19,584 nt of DNA from CAZCRE01 sp964501075. Its GTDB lineage: Archaea > Thermoproteota > Bathyarchaeia > Bathyarchaeales > Bathycorpusculaceae. This document shows positions 1 to 8,094 of the stretch, in pieces; position 1 is the first letter of the stretch; each line of letters opens with the position of its first letter. The notes beneath the pieces were generated by a model. That model was given only the letters and a program-made list of their open reading frames with translations, searched no databases and was not told the origin of the DNA. The translations under genes and the position numbers were made by a program. The stretch lies in contig CAZCRE010000016.1 in NCBI GenBank assembly GCA_964501075.1, forward strand, positions 1 through 19,584, read 5' to 3'.

Positions 1-214
1 CCTCCTCCAATTCCATACGACTCAAAGCTTTCGCGAGCCATTCAATTTCAGCTTCCCTGGTGACTTTCTGGTCTCTGAGTATGTTTGCTTTCTCATCCAC
101 AAGAGAATTAATGAACTCTAAACAGTCTTCCAAATCATCCCATTTGAGAGTTCTCAGAACCACTCTGCGTCCGTCTCTAGCATCAAATGAGCGATTGACC
201 TTTCCAGCTTTCAT
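1..214 (-). CDS. GNAT-type N-acetyltransferase, N-terminal fragment (cut by window edge)
   Basis: The reverse strand reads from an ATG at 214 to the window edge without a stop, giving 71 residues that begin MKAGKVNRSFDARDGRRVVL. The pattern RxVVLRTLKWDDLEDCLEFIN, followed by a helix with the sense 'L..EKANILRDQKVTREAEIEWL', is typical of the beta1-alpha1-alpha2 start of GNAT acetyltransferases, which move an acetyl group from acetyl-CoA to an amine. The acetyl-CoA-binding motif A would lie beyond the edge and is not seen, so the substrate cannot be guessed. No strong Shine-Dalgarno sequence precedes the ATG. This assignment rests on the N-terminal pattern only. Confidence 0.72.
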   Translation of the reverse strand, partial: MKAGKVNRSFDARDGRRVVLRTLKWDDLEDCLEFINSLVDEKANILRDQKVTREAEIEWLAKALSRMELEE

Positions 215-291
215 ACAAGCTATTAGCACGACACGCGTTTTAATGCTTTCCAACTACTTTTCTGTCAGCAAGGTCAAACGGGGAATCTGGT

Positions 292-310
292 TGATGCTTC
301 TGTATACAGG
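292..310 (+). repeat. Copy A of recurring TGATGC..TGTATAC motif
   Basis: Reads TGATGCTTCTGTATACAGG. It shares 17 consecutive bases (ATGCTTCTGTATACAGG) with the copy at 6677-6693, including the 10-bp palindrome CTGTATACAG. It faces the inverted copy at 559-577. Function unknown. Confidence 0.6.
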
Positions 311-558
311 TGCCAGAGCGGTGCTTCTGGAGCAGGCTGGTGAAACATAGAAAGCATAGGTAATACCGACACAACTAATATCACCAGACAGCAAAATTCC
401 CATGGAAGAACGTCAAAAATATCAGTCGCCAAGCCTATACCAGACAAGACAGATTTGCGCTCTCATGATAAAAAAGCTAGGAACAAGCCCCTTCTCCAAA
501 CACCAAAGCATCGATAACGGCCTCGGTGAGAGGCTCCCGTAATGGGACCAAACCCTAA

Positions 559-577
559 GTGTATACAAATGCATCAC
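559..577 (-). repeat. Copy B of recurring TGATGC..TGTATAC motif (inverted)
   Basis: On the reverse strand it reads TGATGCATTTGTATACACT, matching copy A at 15 of its first 17 positions. It lies in inverted orientation to A, so the two bound a 286-bp segment (292-577). No target-site duplication is visible outside them. Confidence 0.55.
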
Positions 578-870
578 CACAGCTAAGTCTGAATCACGCA
601 AGGAACCTTTACACTAAGGGGAGTGCACCACTTTCATCCGTTGCAGTTCGACATCGACAAAAGGAGTTCTTGCGGAGACAATGACCAAGCATGTTTTAGG
701 ATGTGCAACTAATCGCCCCAACAGGCCGGCCACGCTTGCCTTTGTTCACCCAAAAGCCAGCAATGAATCATGCGTGAAGCATCTGACCCCATTTCAAATA
801 GGCTGAAAAGAGACAGGCAAATGCAGACGTATTATCTGGAACGGAAACCGAAGCGCCCTCAAAGAAATCT

Positions 871-898
871 CGAAGTATTCACGAAGCATTCACGAAGT
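871..898 (+). repeat. Short direct repeat, 11-bp period
   Basis: CGAAG(T/C)ATTCA occurs twice in tandem (871-881, 882-892), followed by a partial third unit CGAAGT (893-898). It is too small to call an iteron array, but it is a clean near-helical periodicity in non-coding DNA. Confidence 0.5.
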
Positions 899-990
899 AG
901 TGGCAGTCGGCTTCGCATGGAGATTATCGAGGGTTTCTATATGAGGCCACGGTAAAGTCCATGCCAAGCCTTTGATGGTCGAGCGGAAAG

Positions 991-1021
991 GGCTGAAACT
1001 GGTTATTTCTTGGTTTCAGCC
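991..1021. repeat. Inverted repeat / hairpin, 9-bp stem
   Basis: GGCTGAAAC (991-999) and GTTTCAGCC (1013-1021) are perfect inverted repeats around a 13-base loop. It lies 286 bases before the Lon start in otherwise gene-free DNA. It could be an RNA hairpin or a binding site. No poly-T follows, so it does not look like a standard terminator. Confidence 0.5.
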
Positions 1022-1306
1022 AAGATTTGAGCTTTCTGATTCTCGGCTAGAGAGACAGAATGCAGCAGTCCTTGCGTATGCTGCAATTCGAGCTTGAACA
1101 GACTCGTAAAACGTCTTTTTTGGTAGAATGGTCGCTGATGTTAGTCGAAAGCTTGATTACGGCATTTCGATGATTCGTCCAGTTTCAATGCGATTTTGGC
1201 TTTGTTCGTTCGAACTCTATCATGTTGTGGGTTTTTGCATATTCCAGATAGCGAAATAACTGCTTTAATCATTCACACTCATACCTTCAGATAGACGAAG
1301 CGAAAG

Positions 1307-3559
1307 GTGCTGAGCTTGGCTCTTGACCCATTTGGAGAAGGCATCGAAACAATCGAACGATCTGTTAATGGCAGAAAGATCAAAGTGACCTGGGATTGGG
1401 GTAACTTTGAGAGCACCGAAGGCTTCCCAGTTGATGACAACCTGATCAACTGGGCAATTGGCCAAGAGCAAGCATTGAAAGAATGCTTTTTATGCTTGGA
1501 TGAGTGGGTTCACAAGCTTAAGTGGCTTGAAAAAGCCCAGTGGTACGAAGGCTGGAGCAAGTCTGATAAGGAGAAGCCCTCCGCAAAGACTGTCATAAGC
1601 CCAGGGCCATATCTCCTCCTGCTAGGTGACCCTGGCACTGGAAAATCCTTGATAGGCAAGGCGTTAGCGGAAAAGCTCACTCAGATCTACAAGGAAAATG
1701 GAGTGAAAATGTTCGATGTATTGTGTTGGAAAAATCCTACCCTGCCTAGCCAACCAAAGGTTTCAATTCATAAGAGTGGCGAAGGAAAAAAGATCCTTCA
1801 AGTTGAGCAGCTGAAGGAGTTCAAAAGGAAGTTTACCACAAAAATAGGGTTGAAGGCACTGCAGACCTTTCTTGTGGTAATGGGTTTGGTTCTAATGTCC
1901 TTAGGATTCTATTTCATTCTTCAGACTTGGCAGACTTGGAATCTGAATCCAGCCTACCTTGGAGACACCCTGCAGCAGTTTTATCATTACAGCTTCTCAG
2001 ACTATCTCATTGAGAAGTTTGTAGGAATGGTACCAATGACTTTCATTCCAGGTGGAAGCCTGATCTTTTTTGGGGTCTTCATATGGTGGTTCTCGCGGTT
2101 AGTTGGTGGAGGCGGTCTAAAAGGCATCGGGGGTGCCCAGCAAACAGACATCCCCAAGATGATAATAGACAACAGTGCCGGTCGCGCACCATTCGTTGAT
2201 GCTACGGGGCACAGAAGCGCGCAGCTGTTTGGTTCGATAGCTTGGGATCCGTATCAGACTGGTGGCTTGGGCACTCCCGAGCATCAAAGAGTCAGTGCTG
2301 GCGACGTTCACAACGCATCACTCGGTATATTGTACATTGACGAAATAAAGAATCTGGACCCAGAAGAAGCCGTGACCCTCCTGACAGTGCTTGAGGATGG
2401 GCAGTTACCGATCACTTTGAGGGGCAAGCTCAATGGAGGAGACACCGCGGCAATGTCAGTCTCATCAGAGCCCGTGCCTGCCATAACATTTCTCATTGGG
2501 GCAGGAAACTTTGACAGTATAGGCCAGATCCACCCAGCGCTGATGGATCGTATCTACGGATACGGCAAGGTTGTCAGAATGAACAATGACATGCCCAACA
2601 ATGAGGAAAACAGGCGTAGGTATGTGCAATTCATAGCGCAAGAAGCCAAGCGGTTCAATTTTCCACCTTTCAGTAGGGAGGCTTGCCGAGAAATCATGGA
2701 AGAAGGCAGGCGAAGAAGCAACAAGAAAGATGCGCTGACGACAAGATTTAGACCCTTAATATCGATAGTGAAAACGGCTGCGACCTTGGCAATTAATGAA
2801 GGATGCGAAGCTGTTGAAAGTCGGCACGTTCAGGAAGCCATAGAACAACATTGCAAAACTATTCAGCGACAGATAATGGAGCACGAAATGAGTGAGCGAG
2901 GAAAGCTCCTCGAAATAAGCGCCAAAGGAACTGTTTTGGGGCAAATCAATGGCTTGGCTATTGTCAAAGACCCGTTCAGTGGAGAAATGACAGGCAGCGT
3001 ACTAAACGTGAAAGCACACATGGTGAAGAGAAGTGAGCTTCAAAGAGATTACCCATTCAAAGGCTACTATAAGGTAACAGGCGTCGCCAAAGGCCAAAGC
3101 TTCATCTCTGACAGTATTACTAAGGTCAGAAGCGTAATCCTGCAGAAGTATGGAGTGGACATTGCCCAAGACTACTTGACTCACATAGATTTTGCACAAT
3201 CCTATGGAGTGGATGGGCCGTCTGCCGGCGTGACCATGACCATTCTGCTATGCTCACTCATAGAAGGCAAACCTGTACGCCAAGATGTGGCGGTCACTGG
3301 AGAAATAAACTTGGGGGTTGGTGACTCCATACAGATAACCGCTGTGGGCGGTGTATACGAGAAAATCAAAGCCGCAGAAGCATGGGGTTTCAAGAAGGTA
3401 GTCATCCCTCAAAAAAACTACGAACACTCAATCGACATCAAGGATTACAACATAGAAGTTGTTCCGGCAGCAACGTTGGATGATTACCTAAGAGAATGCT
3501 TGATTGAAAAGCCAATGCTAGAGCTGCCACTTCAGACTTATAAGCACAAGAAATCCTAA
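1307..3559 (+). CDS. lonB: Archaeal membrane-anchored Lon protease (LonB type)
   Basis: ATP-dependent serine protease, 750 residues, expected to sit on the cytoplasmic face of the membrane and degrade damaged or regulatory proteins. Residues 107-114 GDPGTGKS are Walker A. Two hydrophobic segments (about 186-206 and 240-262) are inserted between Walker A and Walker B, as in archaeal LonB. Walker B is ILYIDEI (341-347). IGAGN (397-401) looks like sensor 1, and R415 and the TTRFRPL stretch at 478-484 fit the arginine finger/sensor 2 region. The C-terminal protease domain has the catalytic serine in DGPSAG (S639) and a lysine in GGVYEK (K686). The Ser-Lys distance is 47 residues, versus 43 in E. 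coli Lon (S679/K722), owing to about four extra residues after GEINL. The start is GTG at 1307 with weak ribosome-binding sequence (GAAAG) in front. It reads first in a same-strand set with the resolvase. Confidence 0.95.
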   Translation: MLSLALDPFGEGIETIERSVNGRKIKVTWDWGNFESTEGFPVDDNLINWAIGQEQALKECFLCLDEWVHKLKWLEKAQWYEGWSKSDKEKPSAKTVISPGPYLLLLGDPGTGKSLIGKALAEKLTQIYKENGVKMFDVLCWKNPTLPSQPKVSIHKSGEGKKILQVEQLKEFKRKFTTKIGLKALQTFLVVMGLVLMSLGFYFILQTWQTWNLNPAYLGDTLQQFYHYSFSDYLIEKFVGMVPMTFIPGGSLIFFGVFIWWFSRLVGGGGLKGIGGAQQTDIPKMIIDNSAGRAPFVDATGHRSAQLFGSIAWDPYQTGGLGTPEHQRVSAGDVHNASLGILYIDEIKNLDPEEAVTLLTVLEDGQLPITLRGKLNGGDTAAMSVSSEPVPAITFLIGAGNFDSIGQIHPALMDRIYGYGKVVRMNNDMPNNEENRRRYVQFIAQEAKRFNFPPFSREACREIMEEGRRRSNKKDALTTRFRPLISIVKTAATLAINEGCEAVESRHVQEAIEQHCKTIQRQIMEHEMSERGKLLEISAKGTVLGQINGLAIVKDPFSGEMTGSVLNVKAHMVKRSELQRDYPFKGYYKVTGVAKGQSFISDSITKVRSVILQKYGVDIAQDYLTHIDFAQSYGVDGPSAGVTMTILLCSLIEGKPVRQDVAVTGEINLGVGDSIQITAVGGVYEKIKAAEAWGFKKVVIPQKNYEHSIDIKDYNIEVVPAATLDDYLRECLIEKPMLELPLQTYKHKKS

Positions 3560-3626
3560 GAATCTTTTAGCCTGAAGGATGAACCAGCTTATTCGATCAG
3601 CCATCCTTCTGGCAAGAGGCACTTTG

Positions 3627-4058
3627 ATGGTTAGGGAAGTGGACAAGGACGCAATTCGCCGTTGGCGCAAGAGAGGCTTTTACAGCGAAAACGTCCTCGT
3701 GAAACTTCTTGCAAAAAAGGGTTACAATGCTGTCCGTGTTCCAGTCAGCAACCCCAGTCTCAACCCGTTGCCTGACATAATGGCTAGAAAGGGGCAACAC
3801 GTCTACGCATTTGAAGTCAAAAATGCAAGCTACTACGCGTATTTTCCCAAACAGCAGATCGAGAAGCTTTTCAGATTTCTGCATGAACTCATCCCAGCAG
3901 ATAATCAATACAAGCATGCCATCATTGCTGCCCATCTTGGCAAGCGATGGATTTTCAAAGAGATAGGTTGGCAAGAATGGGAAAAGAACAGGCTCCCTGA
4001 AAAAGCAAGGATTTTGAAACGTGACCGAGGCAACTTCAGCGCAGAAAATGGGGGTTAG
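3627..4058 (+). CDS. hjc: Archaeal Holliday junction resolvase, Hjc family
   Basis: Structure-specific endonuclease that cuts four-way DNA junctions during recombination and fork repair. From the ATG at 3627 the protein has 143 residues. The nuclease-fold residues are visible: E21 in RKRGFYSEN, D50 in PLPDIMA, and E63-V-K65 in FEVK. The D-to-E spacing of 13 equals that of Sulfolobus Hjc (D42, E55). A conserved Y..Y..KQQIEKL stretch follows. An upstream in-frame ATG (3579) would add 16 residues, but AAGAGG lies 7 bases before 3627 and Hjc proteins usually begin close to the first catalytic Glu, so I chose 3627. It lies 67 bases after lon and ends 4 bases before the ABC ATPase fragment, suggesting cotranscription. 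The C-terminal 40 residues are basic and longer than in the shortest family members. Confidence 0.9.
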   Translation: MVREVDKDAIRRWRKRGFYSENVLVKLLAKKGYNAVRVPVSNPSLNPLPDIMARKGQHVYAFEVKNASYYAYFPKQQIEKLFRFLHELIPADNQYKHAIIAAHLGKRWIFKEIGWQEWEKNRLPEKARILKRDRGNFSAENGG

Positions 4059-4062
4059 TCAT

Positions 4063-4293
4063 ATGGATACTAGCGCGCCAGCTATTACTGCGTTTGATCT
4101 GTGCAAGATCTACAGAATAGAAGAAGGAACGGTCGAAATACTGAAAGATGTTGATTTCGACGTGGAGAAAGGCGGTTTCACCGTCATTTGTGGAGCTTCT
4201 GGCGCTGGAAAGACGACTCTGCTAAACATCGTCGGAGGTATTGACAAACCCACAAGTGGAAGGATATACTGTCGACTCGAAACTGGGAACTAG
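4063..4293 (+). pseudogene. Truncated ABC transporter ATPase (MacB/LolD type), N-terminal remnant
   Basis: From the ATG at 4063, preceded by a GGGGG ribosome site (4050-4054), the frame gives AFDLCKIYRIEEGTVEILKD and a Walker A, GASGAGKTT. It continues through GGIDKPTSGRIY, the normal family sequence up to about residue 67. It then reads CRLETGN and stops at 4291-4293. Q-loop, LSGGQ signature, Walker B and H-loop are all absent, so this cannot hydrolyse ATP. The downstream frame is the C-terminal part of the cognate permease. An internal deletion that joined the two at about 4260-4272, out of frame, explains both. GTG at 4021 is a possible alternative start overlapping hjc. Confidence 0.85.
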
Positions 4294-5116
4294 GTCCATA
4301 GGCGACAATCGTGAGGGTGTATCGTTAATCATAGGTGTTGACCCTCAGAAGACATTCAGTAAATGGGTTGTTGACGGCGAGTCTTTAGGAAACGGAGAAT
4401 CAGGCGAAGCTATGATAGGCGATTTATTGGCCCAGAAGATGTTCTCCGCACCTTTACTTGAAAAGTTATCATATTCCGGTCAGACGCTGAAAGTCGTTGG
4501 CGTCTGTCTAGACCCCATCAACAATGGAAACATGGTTTACATTCCATTGAGAACACTGCAAAACGTCGCTAGAATCAACAAGCCCAATGTTCTCTTGATC
4601 AGGATCGATCCATCAGCTGACCGGCTTCAAGTCCTAAACGCCATAAAATCAAAGATCAACGCTTCAAGCCCAGAGTTCGAATTGAATGAACTTAACCAAG
4701 AATTATCCAAGGCAGTCGGCTTTCTTGACAACGTCTGGTCCATGATAATGCTGTTACCGTTGTCAGTCCTAGCTTCCGCTTCCCTGTGTCTGATAGGCTA
4801 TGTCGTGTTGAGCGTTGATGAGCAGAGGCAAGAGTTCGGCATCCTAAGGGCCATTGGAATGAAGCCAAACGCCGTTGTGAAGATTGTTTCAACTCAAAAT
4901 TTCATGATTTTGCTTTCGAGCTATGCAGTCGGATTGTGCTTGGGAATTATTGCCACGTTGCTAGTTTTGATTCCTGAACCCTTAGTCACTGATCTTACTA
5001 TAATGGAGATAGCTGGATGGTTGGTGGTGGTCTATGCATTGATCTTCGTTATCTCCATCTTTCCCGTACTGCGATTTGCAAGAAAGCCAATCTTGGAGAT
5101 GATGAGAAGACCATAA
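4262..5116 (+). pseudogene. Truncated MacB-like ABC permease (FtsX domain), C-terminal remnant
   Basis: The open frame nominally begins at a TTG at 4241, but genuine permease-like sequence starts about 4262 (GYTVDSKLGTRSIGDNREGV). It holds the extracytoplasmic 'MacB_PCD'-like portion with VVGVCLDPINNGNMVYIPL, then three hydrophobic segments (starting near WSMIMLLPLSVL, FMILLSSYAVGL and IAGWLVVVYALI) with the FtsX-type QEFGILRAIGMKPNAV loop between the first two. It ends EMMRRP. The usual first transmembrane helix and the start of the extracytoplasmic domain are missing, so the exporter is not functional as written. The reading frame is otherwise undamaged, which suggests a recent deletion or an assembly collapse rather than long decay. 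Confidence 0.82.
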
Positions 5117-5148
5117 GGCCTTGGAATGAGCGCTGACGAAACCTAGTA

Positions 5149-5859
5149 TCAGCTATTGAAGAGCTTTGTAGTTGGAGATTTCACGAAATGCCGTAGCGAG
5201 CCCGCATAAACAGGTAAGTTGGTCAGAAAATCCTGAAGTTTAAGCACTGGCACTATAGGCACATCGTCATAGAAGCTGGAGCTTCCTTCTAATAGCGATA
5301 AGACGCTTGGAACGAATTCTACGTGATTCCATTTAACGCATTCAATTCTGCTTGTAGGATTAGGTAAAGACGCTGCAAAAGCCCTTGTTCTTTCTATTTG
5401 CTTTTCAACAATCTTCCTCAGCTCTGAAGGATTTAGCCTGCGATGCCAATGCTTGCAGTCGATGCACATTACCAGTGGTTTCCTGCATCCTACGATGTCG
5501 ATTTCCCATCTTCTTCCGCCATGTTTGAACCTCAAGTTCTTCGAGACATCGTAGCCATTTTGTTCTAATGCGAACGCGGCCATGCTTTCAAACTCTTGCC
5601 ACCGCAGGAGCCGGCTCACAGCTTCAAGGTCAGCGCCCAGATCGACGGCGCGTACTGCCAACCTTAAACGTTGCGTTGCATCAGTCTCTATTACGCCCTT
5701 TTGAACTTTAATCAAACCCTCATTTTGCAGTTTCTGCAGCAATTTTCCAGCAATCTGTGAGGGAACTTTAACGCCCATATTGACTACTCCATGTAAATCT
5801 GATTCGTCATTAGTCATTCCAAGAATACTAATAATCAGTTTCATTTCAATGCTCAACAT
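5149..5859 (-). CDS. HTH plus PD-(D/E)XK endonuclease-like protein (Mrr-like)
   Basis: The 236-residue protein starts at ATG 5859, with GGAG six bases upstream. A TTG at 5874 is possible but less likely. Residues 1-60 look like a winged helix (VPSQIAGKLLQKLQNEGLIKV). Residues 80-175 contain a restriction-endonuclease fold: E89/E91 in RWQEFESMAAF, then GRRWEIDIVG with D121, then IDCKHW with D134-C-K136, and Q154 in the following helix. These match the E..D..(D/E)xK..Q set of Mrr/HJR-type nucleases, with Asp in place of the usual Glu. It probably recognises DNA through the HTH and cuts it. No methylase partner is present, so a role in repair or restriction of modified DNA is only a guess. A TATA-like TTTTAAA lies at 5916-5922. 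Confidence 0.75.
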   Translation of the reverse strand: MLSIEMKLIISILGMTNDESDLHGVVNMGVKVPSQIAGKLLQKLQNEGLIKVQKGVIETDATQRLRLAVRAVDLGADLEAVSRLLRWQEFESMAAFALEQNGYDVSKNLRFKHGGRRWEIDIVGCRKPLVMCIDCKHWHRRLNPSELRKIVEKQIERTRAFAASLPNPTSRIECVKWNHVEFVPSVLSLLEGSSSFYDDVPIVPVLKLQDFLTNLPVYAGSLRHFVKSPTTKLFNS

Positions 5860-5928
5860 CAGGTCTCCAGTCAATTGCTGGGAAACTGTGAAGAATCAGC
5901 AAGTTTCGCCGACTGTTTAAAAGCCTTT

Positions 5929-6510
5929 CTATTCGCCTTTTGCCGCGTGCCGCATTATTGGTCTTGTCGCTGATCGCCGAGCGACCTCCACAAATCCAGC
6001 TCTTCGAAAAGCCGCTGCCAAACCAGTGTAAGCGAAAACATCAGGTGTTTTGCCTTGTACTGGATCAACTGGATACCCTTCAACGATGCCGTCACCATGT
6101 TCTCTGACGTACTTCAAACATGCTTCTAGTAGCTTCACTGTGAGTCCTCTGCGCCTGTATGGTCTAGCTATGAAGAAGCAAACCACAGACCACACCGGCT
6201 TATCATCGACTCGTCTGAGGATCCTGGATCGTTCGAGGGCAGAGAAGCTCTCTCGAGGGGCGAATGAGCACCATCCAATCGGTTCATGATTGGCATAAGC
6301 GAGGATGCCTGGAACTTCGCCTGAATCCACTATCCTTTTCAGAGCCTTCCTGTTTCCTTGCCCCTTTTGCCTGACAAAATCTGAGCGTTTAAGTCTCCAG
6401 GACATGCACCAGCATCCCCCACAAGCACCGCGTTTGCCAAAAAGCTTCTCGAGGTCTGGCCATCGCTCAGGAGTGATTGGGTGGAATTCCAAGGTTGCAA
6501 CGTTTAACAT
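5929..6510 (-). CDS. GNAT family N-acetyltransferase
   Basis: Predicted acetyl-CoA-dependent acetyltransferase of 193 residues from the ATG at 6510, which has GGAG six bases upstream. Further in-frame ATGs at 6522 and 6531 are possible. It opens with ITPERWPDLEKLFG and RGACGGCWCMSWRL, a cysteine-rich signature of one GNAT subfamily. It continues with PIGWCSFAPRESF and the acetyl-CoA-binding region VVCFFIARPYRRRGLTVKLL, which contains the R-x-x-G/A-type pyrophosphate loop RPYRRRG. The DVFAYTGLAAAFRRAGFVEV segment is the typical C-terminal strand. The substrate is unknown. It ends 69 bases before the nuclease gene and may share transcription with it, though a TATA-like element lies between them. 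Confidence 0.85.
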   Translation of the reverse strand: MLNVATLEFHPITPERWPDLEKLFGKRGACGGCWCMSWRLKRSDFVRQKGQGNRKALKRIVDSGEVPGILAYANHEPIGWCSFAPRESFSALERSRILRRVDDKPVWSVVCFFIARPYRRRGLTVKLLEACLKYVREHGDGIVEGYPVDPVQGKTPDVFAYTGLAAAFRRAGFVEVARRSATRPIMRHAAKGE

Positions 6511-6676
6511 ATCCGTCTCCATGGCGAACATTATGGTTTGTTGCTTGAAAGCTTTGTTGTTTGCAGGATTTCAGTTCGATTTCTAGTGGTTTGTTCCTTT
6601 TGCCCAAAATCTTTTGAAACAAGTGTTTTCGAGTTCTCTCTTTTGCTGATTATGGTCTTCTCAAGGCGTATTGTCT

Positions 6677-6693
6677 ATGCTTCTGTATACAGG
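6677..6693 (+). repeat. Copy C of recurring TGATGC..TGTATAC motif
   Basis: ATGCTTCTGTATACAGG, identical over 17 bases to copy A, with similar bases after it (GGTGCCAG versus GGCATCAG). It lies 73 bases before the aminotransferase start, so it could act as a promoter element (TGTATAC as an atypical TATA box) or an operator. Confidence 0.55.
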
Positions 6694-6765
6694 CATCAGT
6701 TGGAACACGGAAACTGTAATAAGAAGGGATCAGAAAGACCACAACAATTCGGAAGTGTTCAAGAC

Positions 6766-8055
6766 GTGACCAATGAATACTTGCGTAAAACTGCGAAATC
6801 CAAAACATTGTACAAGAGGGCCAAACAGTTTCTTCCGGCCGGCGTCTCTTATGGGATACGCAGCTTCGAGCCTTATCCTTTTTACACTGCCCGAGCGGAA
6901 GGTAGCAGACTCTATGACGTTGACGGAAATGAATACATCGACTTCTGGCTTGGACACACTGCCCTTATTCTAGGCCACAGTCATCCAACCATAGTAGCAG
7001 CAGTCGAGAAGCAGCTTAAAAACGGGACGCATTATGGGACACCACATGAACTTGAAATTAACCTAGCCGAGCAGGTTGCCAAAATAGTGCCTAGCTGCGA
7101 GATGATACGATTCACAAACTCAGCAACGGAAGCAAGCATGTACGTCACGCGTCTAGCAAGAACATTCACTGGCAAAGAGAAAATTGCAAAGTTTGAAGGC
7201 GGCTGGCACGGAGGATATGATGCACTACACGTAGGCGTGAAATACCCATTTGACATCCCGGAATCAGCTGGGTTAACGAAAGGCTCCCTCCAAGACACAG
7301 TCCTTCTGCCCTTCAACAACCTTGAAGGCGTGAGGGCAAAACTGAAGAATCAGCAAATCGCGTCCATCATCATAGAACCCGTTCTCGGCTCCGGTGGAGG
7401 GGTTCCAGTAGAGACCGAGTTTCTCAAAGGACTGAGAGAACTCTGCGATGAGAAAGACATATTACTCATCTTCGACGAGGTCATCACTGGCTTTCGATTG
7501 GCTCCTGGAGGAGCGCAGGAGTATTATGGTGTGACTCCCGATTTGACTGTTCTTGGAAAGATTTTGGGTGGAGGTTTTCCAATAGGCGCTTTTTGTGGGA
7601 GTAGGGAGATTATGGAAAGAGTGGATTCAGTTGCGCATAAGCGGCCATATTACTCATTTCATGGTGGAACCTTCGCAGCGAATCCGATCGCGATGACGGC
7701 GGGTTTAGCGACATTGAAGACTCTTGAAGATGGACGGTTAATAGATGGGTTGAACGCGCTCGGTGAAAAGACAAGGAGGAAACTGAGCGGGATTTTCGAG
7801 TCTAACGATGTTGATGCGCAAGTTACAGGGGCTGGATCGATTTTTAACGTCCATTTCACAAAAGAAAACGTGAAGGATGCAATTGCTGCTTCCAAGGCAG
7901 ACAAGGGGAAGCTTCTTGAATATGATCTGCAGCTGATTGCGAATGGGGTTTTCTTTCTCCCGACGCATAATGGCGCGTTAAGCACTGCACATTCAGAAAT
8001 GGATATGGAGAAGCTGTTTTCGGAAACAGAAAAATATGCAATGCAGTCTAGTTAG
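6766..8055 (+). CDS. Class III PLP aminotransferase, glutamate-1-semialdehyde aminomutase-like
   Basis: 429 residues from GTG 6766. The open frame runs further upstream, but that part is not protein-like. The N-terminus matches the family: SKTLYKRAKQFLPAGVSYG, then GSRLYDVDGNEYIDFWLG, then the RFTNSATEASM cofactor loop. FDEVITGFR has the PLP-pyridine Asp (D237), and VLGKILGGGFPIGAF has the Schiff-base lysine K265. Length and layout agree with HemL (glutamate-1-semialdehyde 2,1-aminomutase, which makes 5-aminolevulinate). However, FEGGWHGGYD and the lack of other haem genes nearby leave open a related amine:oxoacid aminotransferase, so I give no symbol. Only a weak GGAAG precedes the start. 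Convergent with mobA, 39 bases apart. Confidence 0.85.
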   Translation: MTNEYLRKTAKSKTLYKRAKQFLPAGVSYGIRSFEPYPFYTARAEGSRLYDVDGNEYIDFWLGHTALILGHSHPTIVAAVEKQLKNGTHYGTPHELEINLAEQVAKIVPSCEMIRFTNSATEASMYVTRLARTFTGKEKIAKFEGGWHGGYDALHVGVKYPFDIPESAGLTKGSLQDTVLLPFNNLEGVRAKLKNQQIASIIIEPVLGSGGGVPVETEFLKGLRELCDEKDILLIFDEVITGFRLAPGGAQEYYGVTPDLTVLGKILGGGFPIGAFCGSREIMERVDSVAHKRPYYSFHGGTFAANPIAMTAGLATLKTLEDGRLIDGLNALGEKTRRKLSGIFESNDVDAQVTGAGSIFNVHFTKENVKDAIAASKADKGKLLEYDLQLIANGVFFLPTHNGALSTAHSEMDMEKLFSETEKYAMQSS

Positions 8056-8094
8056 TGTCCGAATAGGAACTGGAATTGAGTGGTTTGGGCACTC

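Larger units (their letters stand above)
215..1306. other. Gene-poor interval of about 1.1 kb
   Basis: I see no convincing protein gene, tRNA or CRISPR here. The open frames are short (96 and 61 codons) and of poor composition. The frame starting at 60 is the shadow of the GNAT gene. The interval holds two inverted copies of a TGATGC..TGTATAC motif (292-310 and 559-577), an 11-bp-period repeat (871-898) and a 9-bp-stem hairpin (991-1021). The (+) frame from 807 to 1097 is open except for one TGA at 942-944 and reads somewhat like protein in its second half, so a dead gene is possible but unproven. The Lon promoter should lie near the right end, but I see no clear TATA box. Confidence 0.5.

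Noticed and set aside
60..350. 96-codon (+) frame at the left end
   Set aside because: Its first half is antisense to the clear GNAT N-terminus on the other strand, and the composition is not protein-like.
770..955. 61-codon (+) frame
   Set aside because: No ribosome site or TATA box, biased Arg/Ser composition, and the direct repeat runs through it.
3597..3974. 125-codon (-) frame across hjc
   Set aside because: Shadow of the Hjc gene, whose catalytic residues are all in the other frame.
6538..6765. Extended N-terminus of the aminotransferase
   Set aside because: The extra 76 residues are not family-like and overlap the upstream region of the divergent GNAT gene; the family N-terminus begins near GTG 6766.
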